This document shows, in pieces, positions 31,173 through 40,205 of a stretch of 64,000 nt of DNA. Source of the DNA: Halomonas sp. HL-48 (GTDB taxonomy: Bacteria; Pseudomonadota; Gammaproteobacteria; Pseudomonadales; Halomonadaceae). Where the stretch lies: positions 62,001-126,000 of the forward strand of contig NZ_LJZS01000002.1 in NCBI RefSeq assembly GCF_001314875.1, read 5' to 3'. The stretch's first letter is position 1. Every line of letters begins with the position of its first letter. The translations under genes and the position numbers were made by a program. Under the pieces are notes generated by a model. It was not told the origin of the DNA, did not search any database, and saw only the letters and a program-made list of their open reading frames with translations.

Positions 31173-31636
31173 GACGTTACCTCATGGTTACTGGCAACCA
31201 CTGTAAATAGTGATCAAGCCCTACGTAAGGCAAGTTCTTACGACGGTTTTTCAATCGCGCATCATCATTTTTCAAGCCCCGATAGAAAGCATTCTTTTCA
31301 AGTTTTAGGCTGAGAATGCATGGATGAGTATTTTTAACATACGGCACTATCGCAGGCTGGTATGTGACTAGTGTTGGTCGATCCTGGAAGAATGTAAAGT
31401 CAAGTTACAGTGTGTTACATAGGGGTGTGTAAGTATGAAATTTCTCAGTAATTACATTAAATATATTTTTTAACAAAGCGTTATAGAAAATTTTGCTATC
31501 CCAGTAGAGTAAAAGGACTTTCGGGTTCATTAATAAAATGGTACCCACACTAAAGTTCCTGACCTATGTCATCGACCAAACTAAGCAGCTTGTCCTGCTG
31601 ACTTACCTGTTACGCTTCTTTGACTGTAATGTTGCA
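31173..31636. other. AT-rich intergenic region between the sigma54 regulator and nhaD
   Basis: About 460 bases with no credible gene; short open frames inside lack ribosome sites. It must contain the promoter of the leftward regulator. Base composition is lower in GC than the surrounding core genes, like the leader at 24863-25315, so the whole 24863-31636 block is bounded by AT-rich gaps. Confidence 0.4.
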
Positions 31637-31665
31637 TTGCCACATTCCATTAGGCGGCTTATTAT
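31637..31665 (+). promoter_or_regulatory. Candidate sigma70 promoter for nhaD
   Basis: TTGCCA (31637-31642) and TATTAT (31660-31665) are 17 bases apart. The expected transcript start near 31672 supports the nhaD start at 31713 and not the earlier in-frame codon at 31620. Confidence 0.5.
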
Positions 31666-31712
31666 TATGGCGGTTTACCCTTCCTTCGTTCTACCGCTGG
31701 GATTTCTCCGCC

Positions 31713-33179
31713 ATGAAACCACCCGATTACCTCACCGCCGGGCGCCATAGCCGCCGAGTGATGTGTCTGCTGTTCGCGTTTTGTTGTCTTGTCGTTCCTT
31801 CCCTTTCTTTTGCCGCTGCTGGGTCACTCGACCTGACCCGCTCTTTTGCCGGCATCCTTTCCGTTGCCATTTTTGTCCTGGCGTATGCGCTGGTGATGGC
31901 TGAAGAGCTGTTGCATATGCGCAAGTCGAAGCCCGTGTTGATTGCGGCCGGCTTGATTTGGGCACTGGTCGCGTGGGTGTATGTTCAGGCTGGCTTGCCC
32001 GACGAAGCAGAAACGGCGTTTCGCGAAACGCTGCTTGAGTACACCGAGCTGTTGCTGTTCTTGCTGGTGGCGATGACCTACATCAACGCCATGGAAGAGC
32101 GACGGGTGTTTGATGCCTTGCGGGCCTGGCTAGTGCGCAAGGGGTTCAGCTACCGAAGTCTGTTCTGGATCACCGGCGTGCTTGCGTTTGGTATCTCGTC
32201 GATCGCCAACAACATGACCACGGCCATGCTGATGTGTGCCGTGGTGCTGAAAGTCGCCGAGGGGGATGACCGCTTTATCAGCTTATGCTGTATCAACGTG
32301 GTGGTGGCCTCCAATGCCGGCGGCGCCTTCAGCCCCTTTGGCGATATCACCACCTTGATGGTATGGCAGGCAGGCCAGGTTGCCTTTACCGAATTCTTCA
32401 AACTGCTGGTACCGTCGATCGTCAATTTCATGGTGCCTGCGGTGATCATGAGCTGCTTTATCCACAACCGAAAACCCGAATCGCTGTCGGAAAACGTCTG
32501 GCTCAAGCGCGGCGCACGGCGGATTATCGTGCTGTTTTTGATTACCGTAGCGATCTCTGTTCTCTGCCACTCTGTGCTGCATCTACCGCCCGCCATGGGC
32601 ATGATGTTTGGCCTCGGGCTGTTACAGTTCTTTGGCTATTATCTGCGTCGCAGCCTGCCACGCTCCCTGGAGCGCAAGCGCGAACGTTACTCGCGCCGCG
32701 GCGACTGGAAAAAGCTCGAGCAACTGGGCAGTGTGGTGCCGTTTGATATCTTCAGCCGGATTGCCCGTTCCGAGTGGGATACGCTGCTGTTTTTCTACGG
32801 GGTCGTGATGTGCGTGGGCGGCCTTGGGTTCATCGGCTATCTCGGCCTGCTGTCAGAAACCCTTTACGGCACTTGGAACCCGGTGTGGGCCAATGTGGTG
32901 TTAGGGCTGATTTCAGCGGTGGTCGATAACATCCCGGTGATGTTTGCGGTGCTCTCGATGGAGCCCGACATGTCCACGGGCAACTGGTTGCTGATCACGC
33001 TGACGGCCGGCGTCGGCGGCAGCCTGCTGTCGATGGGCTCAGCGGCGGGCGTTGCCTTGATGGGGCAGGCGAGAGGAATTTATACCTTTGCGCGGCATTT
33101 GCGATGGGCACCGGCCATCCTGCTCGGCTATATTGCCAGTATTGGCGCTCACCTGCTGATTAACGCCGAAATGTTCTGA
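31713..33179 (+). CDS. nhaD: Na+/H+ antiporter NhaD
   Basis: NhaD exports Na+ (and Li+) in exchange for protons and is typical of halophilic and alkaliphilic gammaproteobacteria. The 488-residue protein has an initial hydrophobic segment that may be a signal sequence, then about 12 membrane helices of the ion-transporter superfamily, with the conserved GISSIANNMTTAMLMCAVVLKV, SNAGGAFSPFGDITTLMVWQAG and ISAVVDNIPVMFAVLSM motifs. The start is uncertain: ATG 31713 agrees with the promoter, ATG 31761 is an alternative and 31620 is too early. It is convergent with the CBS-domain gene. Confidence 0.92.
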   Translation: MKPPDYLTAGRHSRRVMCLLFAFCCLVVPSLSFAAAGSLDLTRSFAGILSVAIFVLAYALVMAEELLHMRKSKPVLIAAGLIWALVAWVYVQAGLPDEAETAFRETLLEYTELLLFLLVAMTYINAMEERRVFDALRAWLVRKGFSYRSLFWITGVLAFGISSIANNMTTAMLMCAVVLKVAEGDDRFISLCCINVVVASNAGGAFSPFGDITTLMVWQAGQVAFTEFFKLLVPSIVNFMVPAVIMSCFIHNRKPESLSENVWLKRGARRIIVLFLITVAISVLCHSVLHLPPAMGMMFGLGLLQFFGYYLRRSLPRSLERKRERYSRRGDWKKLEQLGSVVPFDIFSRIARSEWDTLLFFYGVVMCVGGLGFIGYLGLLSETLYGTWNPVWANVVLGLISAVVDNIPVMFAVLSMEPDMSTGNWLLITLTAGVGGSLLSMGSAAGVALMGQARGIYTFARHLRWAPAILLGYIASIGAHLLINAEMF

Positions 33180-33200
33180 AACGCGGCGTGGTAGGCCCCT

Positions 33201-33237
33201 AAAAACGCCCTTTAGCGAGAGATCGCTAAAGGGCGTT
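33201..33237 (-). terminator. Terminator between nhaD and the CBS-domain gene
   Basis: A perfect 15-bp stem (AACGCCCTTTAGCGA at 33204-33218 with its complement at 33223-33237) with a GAGA loop is followed on the minus strand by a run of five T. It ends the leftward CBS gene well; for rightward nhaD it lacks a T run. The sequence AAAGGGCGTT occurs once more at 33245-33254. Confidence 0.85.
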
Positions 33238-33267
33238 GCTGGTTAAAGGGCGTTCTGCGTTGACGAC

Positions 33268-33867
33268 TTACAAGTCGTGACCGGTAATGACCTGGCAAAT
33301 TTCAGCAAAGCTTTTCGCCCTCGGCACTGGGTTGATCTCCTTGCCTACCGCATTCTGGATATCGGTTGCAGAGATAAGACCGCGAATTCTCAGTTCGTGG
33401 TCATCGTTGTGTTCGGTGATCAACAGGTGCTGATCGGTGACCGCTTCTATCGACAGCACCAGATCTTCGATGGTCAGCGAGGCCAGCTGGGCAACCGGCA
33501 TGGCGCTGAGCTTGTGCCATGGCGTCATGATCATTTGCGCGGTGATGTCTTCGCGAGGAAGATCGCGCTGCTGCATGGCAAGATTGATACGCCGAGTGCC
33601 AATCACTTCTTTCGAGGTAACAATGCCGATGCAGTGGGCCTGCTTGTCCATTACGAATAGCAGTCTCACACCGCCGTAGCGCATCTTGAGGTGCGCTTCG
33701 TCGATAGGCGTGTCGGCCTCCACCGATTGAGGTACCACCTGGGCAAAGTCGGTCAATACGGTCATGGCCGGGCTGGTGGGCGCTAGGCGTCGCGCCGCCG
33801 GCATGGCCAGCAAAGGCGTTGAGCCAAGCTGAATCAATGGCTTGGGTGAAAAGGTGACCTGGTTCAT
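33268..33867 (-). CDS. CBS-domain protein
   Basis: The 199-residue soluble protein has a tandem CBS pair: VVPQSVEADTPIDEAHLKM...RLLFVMD...CIGIVTSKEVIG and a second unit with MTPWHKLSAMPVAQL...IRGLISATDIQNAVG. Free CBS proteins bind adenine nucleotides or SAM and act as energy sensors; the ligand and target are unknown here. The ATG at 33867 is preceded by an excellent AAGGAGG; the frame upstream to 33936 lacks a ribosome site. Confidence 0.85.
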   Translation of the reverse strand: MNQVTFSPKPLIQLGSTPLLAMPAARRLAPTSPAMTVLTDFAQVVPQSVEADTPIDEAHLKMRYGGVRLLFVMDKQAHCIGIVTSKEVIGTRRINLAMQQRDLPREDITAQMIMTPWHKLSAMPVAQLASLTIEDLVLSIEAVTDQHLLITEHNDDHELRIRGLISATDIQNAVGKEINPVPRAKSFAEICQVITGHDL

Positions 33868-33987
33868 TGGGAACCTCCTTGTGGAGAAAAGGGCAAGCCG
33901 TGACTTCTGGCTCACTATGCACTTCCACAGTTGCACGCAATTCTTATGGCAACCTTAAGGGGTCCATCAAATAAATGAATAGGCTGT

Positions 33988-35379
33988 TTAGGGGGGTTCA
34001 GCCGCGGGGTGCGGCAGCTCAATACGTACCCGCAGCCCTCCGCCGGGAGCCTCATCAAGCTGCAGGGTGCCGCCGTGACGGGCAACCAGCCGCTCAACGA
34101 TGGAAAGGCCTAGCCCCGAACCGGCGCTGGGCCCTGCGCGCTGAAAGCGCTCAATGACTCTTTTACGATCGCTGAGGGGTATGCCAGGGCCTTGATCGTC
34201 CACCCACACGACAAAGCCGGACGGCGCCGTTACCAGGCTGATGCTGATGGCGCTCTGGTGAGGAGAGTGCTGGATGGCATTGCCCACCAGGTTCTGCATC
34301 AGTATTTCCATGGCGCCGGGTTCTTCCACTATTGACCAATCCGCCTGCTCGTCCGCGTTGAGCAATAGCTGCTGCCCCCGCTCGGCGGCCAGCGGTGAAA
34401 GCTTGGCCAGGGTCTCACGGACCTCGCTGAGCAGATTGGCGGTCCGGTACTCGACGCGTGATGTGTCTTCAGGCGCCAGGCGAGCCAGGGTTAACAGCTG
34501 GGTGACCAAGCGCGTCGCCCGGGCAACTCCCCCGCGCAGAAGGTTGAGGGCTTCTTCACGATCCTCCCGGTTATCGGCAGCCAGGGCATTCTGGGCGTGT
34601 AAATCAAGTACCGCCAGGGGGGTGCGCAGTTCATGGGCGGCATCGGCAATAAAGCGCGTCTCACGCTCGCGCATCCGGCGGATTCGTGCCAACAGCCGGT
34701 TGAGGGCGCCGGCGATAGTGCCGAGTTCCTGGGGGAGCGGGCTAAAAGACAGGGGCTGCAAATTGTGCGGGTTACGCTTGCGTATCTGCGTGGCCATGCG
34801 CGATAAGGGCGCCAGCCCCCAGCCAATGGACCACCAAAGCAGGGCGGCGAGAAACGGCAGGCCAATCAGGTCGGGCATCAGCGTACGCAATGCCACCTCG
34901 CTGATAATATCGCCGCGCACATCCTCCCGCTCGCTAATCACGATGCGCCGGTTCGAACCGCGGATGTCATGGATATAAAGGCGCCATTCGTGTTCGCCGA
35001 CGGATTGGCGGGTGAAGCCTGCCGGGTGATCGGGAAGCGCCACCTCAGGGGCATTGCCAGAGCGCATCAGCAGACGCTGGTTCTCCCACAGCTGGAAGCC
35101 CAATTGGCTATCCTCGCGGCGCGCGGTCGTGGTTTGCTCGCCGCTGGCAACATTACCAAGCGCCTCTTCCAGGCTGCCCAGCAGTTCATCCTGCGTTGCT
35201 TCCGGCAGCGGGGCTTTCAATAAGCCTTCCAGTAGGCGAGCGGTTTGCACAAGGCTTGAATCGTACAGCGCTTCGACTTCGTGGGTGGCGTAACGGTAGC
35301 TGGTAAACCCAATCACCAGCATGCTGATCCCGAACACCAGCAGCGCCAGCCCCAGCGTGCGTTGGCGAATCGAGGTCAT
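33988..35379 (-). CDS. Two-component sensor histidine kinase (QseC/PmrB/TctE-like)
   Basis: The 463-residue inner-membrane kinase has a first membrane helix at about 9-28, a periplasmic sensor region (29-168), a second helix at about 171-190 and a HAMP region. The dimerisation/phosphorylation domain has His249 in FIADAAHELRTPLAVL, and the ATPase domain has NLVGNAIQHS, DQGPGIP and GSGLGLSIVERL. Its ATG overlaps the stop of the response regulator gene by four bases, so the pair is co-translated. The signal is not known; the short sensor domain is of the kind seen in QseC and PmrB. Confidence 0.92.
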   Translation of the reverse strand: MTSIRQRTLGLALLVFGISMLVIGFTSYRYATHEVEALYDSSLVQTARLLEGLLKAPLPEATQDELLGSLEEALGNVASGEQTTTARREDSQLGFQLWENQRLLMRSGNAPEVALPDHPAGFTRQSVGEHEWRLYIHDIRGSNRRIVISEREDVRGDIISEVALRTLMPDLIGLPFLAALLWWSIGWGLAPLSRMATQIRKRNPHNLQPLSFSPLPQELGTIAGALNRLLARIRRMRERETRFIADAAHELRTPLAVLDLHAQNALAADNREDREEALNLLRGGVARATRLVTQLLTLARLAPEDTSRVEYRTANLLSEVRETLAKLSPLAAERGQQLLLNADEQADWSIVEEPGAMEILMQNLVGNAIQHSPHQSAISISLVTAPSGFVVWVDDQGPGIPLSDRKRVIERFQRAGPSAGSGLGLSIVERLVARHGGTLQLDEAPGGGLRVRIELPHPAAEPP

Positions 35380-36053
35380 GTATCGTCCTTTGGCGGCTTA
35401 TCCATCACGTAGCCGATGCCGCGCACCGTGCGAATGACCCCGGGAAACAGCTTGCGGCGTAAATGGTGGATATGGACCTCGATGGCGTTGCTTTCGACAT
35501 CTTCGTCCCAGCCGTAGACCAGACGGGCCAGCGTATCGCGGGTAAACACCCGGCCGGGATGGCTCATGAACTCCTGCAACAGCGCGAGCTCACGGCGTGA
35601 TAACGTCACGTCTTTACCCTGATAGCTGACGATCAGGGTATGCGGGTCAAGACGAATGCCCCAGCCGCTCAGTACGCTGCTGATTTGGCCCTGGCTGCGG
35701 CGTAGCAGGGCGCGAAGGCGGGCTTTCAGCTCGGCCACTTCAAACGGTTTGGTCAAGTAATCATCGGCGCCGGCATCCAGCCCGGCGATCAGGTCGTCTA
35801 CCGCATCGCGGGCGGTCAGCACCAGAATGGGCACTTGGCTGCCGTGGTGTCGAACCGCCTTCAGCACCTCTTTTCCGTCGAGATGAGGCAGGCCCAGATC
35901 GAGGATCACCGCGTCAAACGGCTCGCCTTCGGTCAAGGCATTCAATGCGGTCGCACCGTCGCTTATATGGTCGACCGTGAAGTGTTCGGGCTTTAAGGCT
36001 AACCGGATACCCGAGGCTAAACTTGCGTCGTCTTCTACCAGCAAAATGCGCAT
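35376..36053 (-). CDS. OmpR/PhoB-family response regulator (QseB/PmrA-like)
   Basis: The 225-residue protein has a receiver domain starting MRILLVEDDA with phospho-acceptor Asp52 in VILDLGLP and Lys in YLTKPFE, then a winged-helix DNA-binding domain ending RTVRGIGYVMD. The frame is open to 36116, but the ATG at 36053 gives the canonical start. It is the first gene of a two-gene operon with the kinase. Confidence 0.94.
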   Translation of the reverse strand: MRILLVEDDASLASGIRLALKPEHFTVDHISDGATALNALTEGEPFDAVILDLGLPHLDGKEVLKAVRHHGSQVPILVLTARDAVDDLIAGLDAGADDYLTKPFEVAELKARLRALLRRSQGQISSVLSGWGIRLDPHTLIVSYQGKDVTLSRRELALLQEFMSHPGRVFTRDTLARLVYGWDEDVESNAIEVHIHHLRRKLFPGVIRTVRGIGYVMDKPPKDDT

Positions 36054-36189
36054 GACGCGGTGGTCTCTTAGCCGAGCCTGGGGATGCCGCCTAATAAGAA
36101 ATGGCTGGCATGCCAAGGCGTAGACGGTCAGGATAAACGGATAAGTTAATAACGTAGCACGCTTTGTTGCGTATTCGGAGCCTGCATTG

Positions 36190-37113
36190 ATGGAATCGTA
36201 TAAGCACGCCGCCGGTTCTCGCCGGGTAATCCCCTGCCCGCCGGATCAACGTCGTGAGGCCCTGCTGCAACTGGCGGCCGCCCACGACCCGGCACAGCAA
36301 GCCGCGCTTAGTGCCGCGGTAAAGGCCATGCAGCATCAGCCTGATGCCCAGTGGGGAGGGCTATGGATCAGCCTTGAAGGGCAGCAGCTAAGGGGCGCTA
36401 TCTGGGTGCAACCTCTGCCCCTGAACATGGCACAGCTGTGGCTGCCCAACGTCCAGGGCGATCATCGTGACGCACTGATTGAGGCGGCACGCGCATGGGT
36501 AATGGAACGGTCACTGACGCTTTGCCACATCGAGCTACCCCACGATGCTACTCGCACCAGGGCGCAATTACTCGCCCATAGTATGGAACCACTCGTGTCG
36601 TTGCACTGTTTGAGGGGTGCCACGGACAATCGCCTCGCCGGGCAGACGCCGGCTGCCTCACTTCACTGGGCGGCCTGGGAAACGCTCACATCGGGGCAAC
36701 AGCTCGCGCTGTTGGCGGCAGTTGGGCATGAATCGAAGGACTGCTGCCTGCTGCGCGAGATCCTCTCGGTGGAGGATTTGCTTGCGGGGTTTTACCATCA
36801 GGATGCCCACGCCCCCGCGCATTGGCATGTGCTGTGGGCGGATGATGAGCCGGCACCGGTGGGCGTGTTGCTATTGGCGCCGCGTCACGAGGTTAACCGC
36901 TGGGAACTGATGCTCATGGGCGTGGTGCCCGCATGGCGCCGTCAGGGGCTGGGCCGCTACATCCTCAATGATGCCCTGACGCTGGCCCAGCAGGCGGGCG
37001 CCCTCGAGCTGCTGCTGTCGGTGGATCAAGCTAATACGCCGGCTTTCGATCTCTATTCACGTGCGGGTTTCAGCGAATATGCCCGCCAGCAGGTACTGAC
37101 CTGGCGTGGATGA
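36190..37113 (+). CDS. GNAT-family N-acetyltransferase
   Basis: The 307-residue protein has its acetyltransferase core in the C-terminal half: MGVVPAWRRQGLGRYILNDAL is the acetyl-CoA binding motif A and SVDQANTPAFDLYSRAGFSEY is motif B. The N-terminal half, of about 150 residues, may be a second, degenerate GNAT domain. The substrate is unknown. It diverges from the response regulator gene across about 135 bases. TTG at 36187 is an alternative start one codon earlier. Confidence 0.85.
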   Translation: MESYKHAAGSRRVIPCPPDQRREALLQLAAAHDPAQQAALSAAVKAMQHQPDAQWGGLWISLEGQQLRGAIWVQPLPLNMAQLWLPNVQGDHRDALIEAARAWVMERSLTLCHIELPHDATRTRAQLLAHSMEPLVSLHCLRGATDNRLAGQTPAASLHWAAWETLTSGQQLALLAAVGHESKDCCLLREILSVEDLLAGFYHQDAHAPAHWHVLWADDEPAPVGVLLLAPRHEVNRWELMLMGVVPAWRRQGLGRYILNDALTLAQQAGALELLLSVDQANTPAFDLYSRAGFSEYARQQVLTWRG

Positions 37114-37196
37114 GCGGACGCGCTTGCGGCGTCGTTATCGCGTTGACCCGCCAGTGGCGGTTGGTTTTGTCGCGCTTTCAATTGCCACTATACTGC

Positions 37197-37464
37197 TAGG
37201 GCCTGTTGACGTTTCATTCACGGCCGCGCTGGAGCCCGTTTTTATTCGCGGCAAGGCAGGAGGAGAGATGTTTGGTTATTCCAAATGAACGACGACTAAC
37301 GCCGCCGCGGGTAAAAACGGGCCCAGCCCTGCGGGTTGCAACACAAAGCGCGCCATACGGCGTTGCAAAACTTGAAAAGGGAACCACCCTTCCCAGCGTT
37401 TTGCGCCTTGTCTAGCGCGCTTTGTGGTGCAACGCGGTTCGCGATGAAACGTCAACAGGCCCTA
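37197..37464. mobile_element. MITE-like element with perfect 21-bp terminal inverted repeats
   Basis: Positions 37197-37217 (TAGGGCCTGTTGACG...) and 37444-37464 are perfect reverse complements over 21 bases and similarity continues weakly inward (CCGCGCTG against CCGCGTTG). Inside, two further inverted-repeat pairs fold separately: 37233-37252 with 37304-37323 (17 of 20) and 37336-37354 with 37416-37434 (18 of 19). The outermost TA on each side could be a TA target duplication. There is no transposase and no credible gene inside, so it is non-autonomous. It fills the gap between the GNAT and cytochrome genes. Confidence 0.85.
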
Positions 37465-37535
37465 ATATTCGTTGACGAGGCGTCTCGGCAGCCCAGGGTA
37501 TAAACGCCGACAATAATAACTATGAGGTGGTGCGA

Positions 37536-37979
37536 GTGAATAGTAAATGGGTAGTGAGGGGGCTTTTCGTGCTCGGGGTCGCCATGATGAGCGGTCCGGG
37601 CTTGCTGGCCGATACGTCAGACGAGGCCATTGCCGAGCGGCTGGCGCCGGTGGGCAGCGTTTGCCTGCAAGGCCAGGATTGCGGCACGGCTGCCGCCGAA
37701 GAACAGGCTGAGGCAGACGCCGAAAGCGGCGGCGGCGAAGCGGATGGTGCCTCGCTTTACGCTAGTACCGGCTGTGCAGCGTGCCACGATAGCGGTGCGG
37801 CAGGCGCGCCCGAGCTGGGCGATAGCCAAGCCTGGTCGGCGCGGCTGGAGCAGGGCACCGAGGCGCTCTACCAAAGCGTGTTCGAAGGTAAGGGCGCAAT
37901 GCCGGCGCGGGGCGGCAGCAGCGCCTCCGATGAAGAGATCGAAGCGGTCGTCGATTACATGGTGGCCGAGGCGGAATAA
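37536..37979 (+). CDS. Cytochrome c5-like periplasmic c-type cytochrome
   Basis: The 147-residue protein has a signal peptide to about LLA-DTS (residue 26), an acidic Glu/Ala-rich linker (about 50-72) and a class I cytochrome domain with the haem motif GCAACH and a distal methionine ligand in GKGAMPARGG. Cytochromes of this type pass electrons in the periplasm. I chose the GTG at 37536 because GAGGTGG lies at proper distance; GTG codons at 37527 and 37530 are in the ribosome site. A c5 cytochrome near rep is also seen in Pseudomonas. Confidence 0.87.
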   Translation: MNSKWVVRGLFVLGVAMMSGPGLLADTSDEAIAERLAPVGSVCLQGQDCGTAAAEEQAEADAESGGGEADGASLYASTGCAACHDSGAAGAPELGDSQAWSARLEQGTEALYQSVFEGKGAMPARGGSSASDEEIEAVVDYMVAEAE

Positions 37980-37980
37980 G

Positions 37981-38018
37981 CTATCCACAGGGGCGTCGCA
38001 ACAACCCTCTGTGGATAA
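37981..38018. other. Inverted pair of DnaA-box-like 9-mers / stem-loop after the cytochrome gene
   Basis: CTATCCACA (37981-37989, one mismatch) and TGTGGATAA (38010-38018, a perfect DnaA box in reverse) form an inverted repeat, with GGG and CCC extending the stem. It lies between the convergent cytochrome and rep genes. It could act as a terminator hairpin or a DnaA binding site. Confidence 0.5.
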
Positions 38019-38039
38019 GGTTGTTTCAACCAAGCGCCC

Positions 38040-40109
38040 TCAGCCCAACAAAGAACGCAGCCCGGCAATGGCATCCTGGCCTCGGGCCTGTTTTTTCTCG
38101 GGATTTTCCTTATCCGCGCGGCCTTCCCATTCCAGATCGTCAGCGGGCAGCTCGTCCAGAAAGCGGCTGGGCTGGCAATCCATCAGCTCCCCATAGGCCT
38201 TGCGCTGGCGGGCAAGTGTCAGGGTCAGCGAGCGACGGGCCCGGGTAATGCCCACGTAGGCCAGGCGCCGTTCTTCTTCCACCGTGCCCATTTCAATGGC
38301 GTTGCGGTGGGGTAGCAGGTCTTCCTCTAGACCCATCAAATATACGTGAGGAAACTCCAGTCCCTTGGAGGCGTGCATGGTCAACAGCTGCACGCGATCG
38401 GAGTCATCCTCCTCGGCCTGCTGCTCGAGGATATCGCGCAGAACCAGACGGGATATTGCCGCCTCGACGCCGTCGGTTTCGGTGCTTTCAGACGCCGTAT
38501 CGTCTTCCGGGTCGCGGTTGAGCGATTTCTCCAACTGATCGATCAATATCCACACGTTGGCCATGCGCCGCTCTGCAACGGTCGGTGCGCTGGCGTTTTG
38601 ATACAGCCACGCCTCGTAATCCATATCGCGCAGCATGTCGCGAATCGCGGCAATCGCATCGCCCTGGTCCATGCGCCTGCGCACGCCGTCGATAAAGTGA
38701 GTAAAGCGCGACAGACGTTCCACTGCCCGGGTGGGTAACACCTGCTCCAGGCCGAGCTCATGGCAGGCGGCAAACAGCGAAATGGAACGCTCTGTCGCGT
38801 AGTTTGCCAGCTTCTCGACGGTGCCGGGGCCGACTTCCCGGCGCGGCACGTTGACGATGCGCAAAAAGGCGTTATCGTCGGCGGGATTAATCAGCAGCCG
38901 CAGATAGGCCATGGTGTCCTTGATCTCGTTGCGCGAGAAAAACGACGTGCCGCCCGACAGCTTGTAGGGAATCTGGTAGTGCTGCAGCTTGAGCTCCAGC
39001 AGCCGCGCCTGGAAGTTGCCCCGGTAGAGCACCGCAAAATCCCGCCATTCGGCCTGCTCCTTGATCCGCCGGGTGAACATTTCGCTGGCGACCCGCTCGG
39101 CTTCGGCTTCCTCGTGGCGATTGACCACCACCCGAATGGGGGCACCGTCGCCCATGTCCGACCAGAGGGTCTTGTCGTAGACGTGGGGGTTGTTGGCGAT
39201 CAATGTGTTGGCGGCGCGCAGGATGGTGCCGGTGGAGCGGTAGTTCTGCTCCAGCTTGATGACCTTCAGGCGGGGGAAGTCCTCGCCCAGGGTGATCAGG
39301 TTTTCCGGTCGTGCGCCGCGCCAGGCATAGATCGACTGATCGTCGTCGCCGACCACGGTAAACGTCGCCCGCTCGGCCATCAGCAGTTTGACCAGCAGGT
39401 ACTGGGACACGTTGGTGTCCTGGTACTCATCCACCAGCATGTAGTGGATCTTGCGCCGCCAGCGCGCAAGCGCGTCGGGATCGCGCTGCAGCAGTACCAC
39501 CGGCAACAGAATCAGGTCGTCGAAATCCACCGCGTTGTAGGCTTTCAGGTGGCGCACGTAGGCCTCATAGACCCGGGCGGCGAAGTGCTCGTCGTCATCC
39601 GCGGCAAACGACAGCGCGTCGCTGGGCAGCACGAGATCGTTCTTCCAGGTGGAAATCTTGCTCTGCACGGCGTTGATCTGCTCGGCGTCCACCTGGGCGT
39701 CCTTGTTCATCAGATCACGCAGCAGTGCCTTGGCGTCTTCCGGGTCAAACAGCGAAAAACCCGGCTTGTAGCCCAGGGTCTTAAGCTCGCCGCGGATGAT
39801 GTTCAGCCCCAGGGTGTGGAAGGTCGAGACCGTCAGCCCGTGGCCTTCTTTACCTTTCAGCATCTGGCCCACGCGCTCTTTCATTTCCCGGGCGGCCTTG
39901 TTGGTAAAGGTCACCGCGGCAATCTTGCGCGCGCTCATGCCGCATTCCTGCACCAGGTAGGCAATCTTGGTGGTGATCACGCTGGTTTTGCCGGAACCTG
40001 CGCCCGCGAGTACCAGGCAGGGACCATCGATATAACGCACCGCTTCCTGTTGGCGTGGGTTCAGCCCGTTAATGCGGCTAAGAATGCTTTTTGGCGGTTG
40101 GGGCGTCAT
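38040..40109 (-). CDS. rep: ATP-dependent DNA helicase Rep
   Basis: Rep is a superfamily 1A 3'-5' helicase that clears proteins ahead of the replication fork. The 689-residue protein has motif I GAGSGKTSVITTKIAYL, motif II VDEYQDTN, motif III VVGDDDQSIYAWRGA, motif IV QNYRSTGTILRAAN, motif V TMHASKGLEFPHVYLMGLEE and motif VI YVGITRARRSL. Length and the Rep-type C-terminus favour Rep over UvrD, which is longer. It is divergent from trmL. Confidence 0.95.
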   Translation of the reverse strand: MTPQPPKSILSRINGLNPRQQEAVRYIDGPCLVLAGAGSGKTSVITTKIAYLVQECGMSARKIAAVTFTNKAAREMKERVGQMLKGKEGHGLTVSTFHTLGLNIIRGELKTLGYKPGFSLFDPEDAKALLRDLMNKDAQVDAEQINAVQSKISTWKNDLVLPSDALSFAADDDEHFAARVYEAYVRHLKAYNAVDFDDLILLPVVLLQRDPDALARWRRKIHYMLVDEYQDTNVSQYLLVKLLMAERATFTVVGDDDQSIYAWRGARPENLITLGEDFPRLKVIKLEQNYRSTGTILRAANTLIANNPHVYDKTLWSDMGDGAPIRVVVNRHEEAEAERVASEMFTRRIKEQAEWRDFAVLYRGNFQARLLELKLQHYQIPYKLSGGTSFFSRNEIKDTMAYLRLLINPADDNAFLRIVNVPRREVGPGTVEKLANYATERSISLFAACHELGLEQVLPTRAVERLSRFTHFIDGVRRRMDQGDAIAAIRDMLRDMDYEAWLYQNASAPTVAERRMANVWILIDQLEKSLNRDPEDDTASESTETDGVEAAISRLVLRDILEQQAEEDDSDRVQLLTMHASKGLEFPHVYLMGLEEDLLPHRNAIEMGTVEEERRLAYVGITRARRSLTLTLARQRKAYGELMDCQPSRFLDELPADDLEWEGRADKENPEKKQARGQDAIAGLRSLLG

Positions 40110-40205
40110 GGCGAAGCGTGACCTCTACAAGTGTTCCTAGAAGATATCCATTACAATCGGTGGCGCTGGTCGAATGCACAATGCGTCAATAATAGGCAGG
40201 TGGTG

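Noticed and set aside
31538..31750. 70-codon frame upstream of nhaD
   Set aside because: Overlaps the nhaD promoter and start in another frame, with no recognisable protein features.
37206..37415. Short open frame inside the MITE-like element
   Set aside because: No ribosome site and it spans the inverted repeats; non-coding structure explains the region better.
38760..40121. 453-codon open frame opposite rep
   Set aside because: Rep motifs on the other strand are unambiguous; the open frame has a His/Gln/Val-rich nonsense composition.
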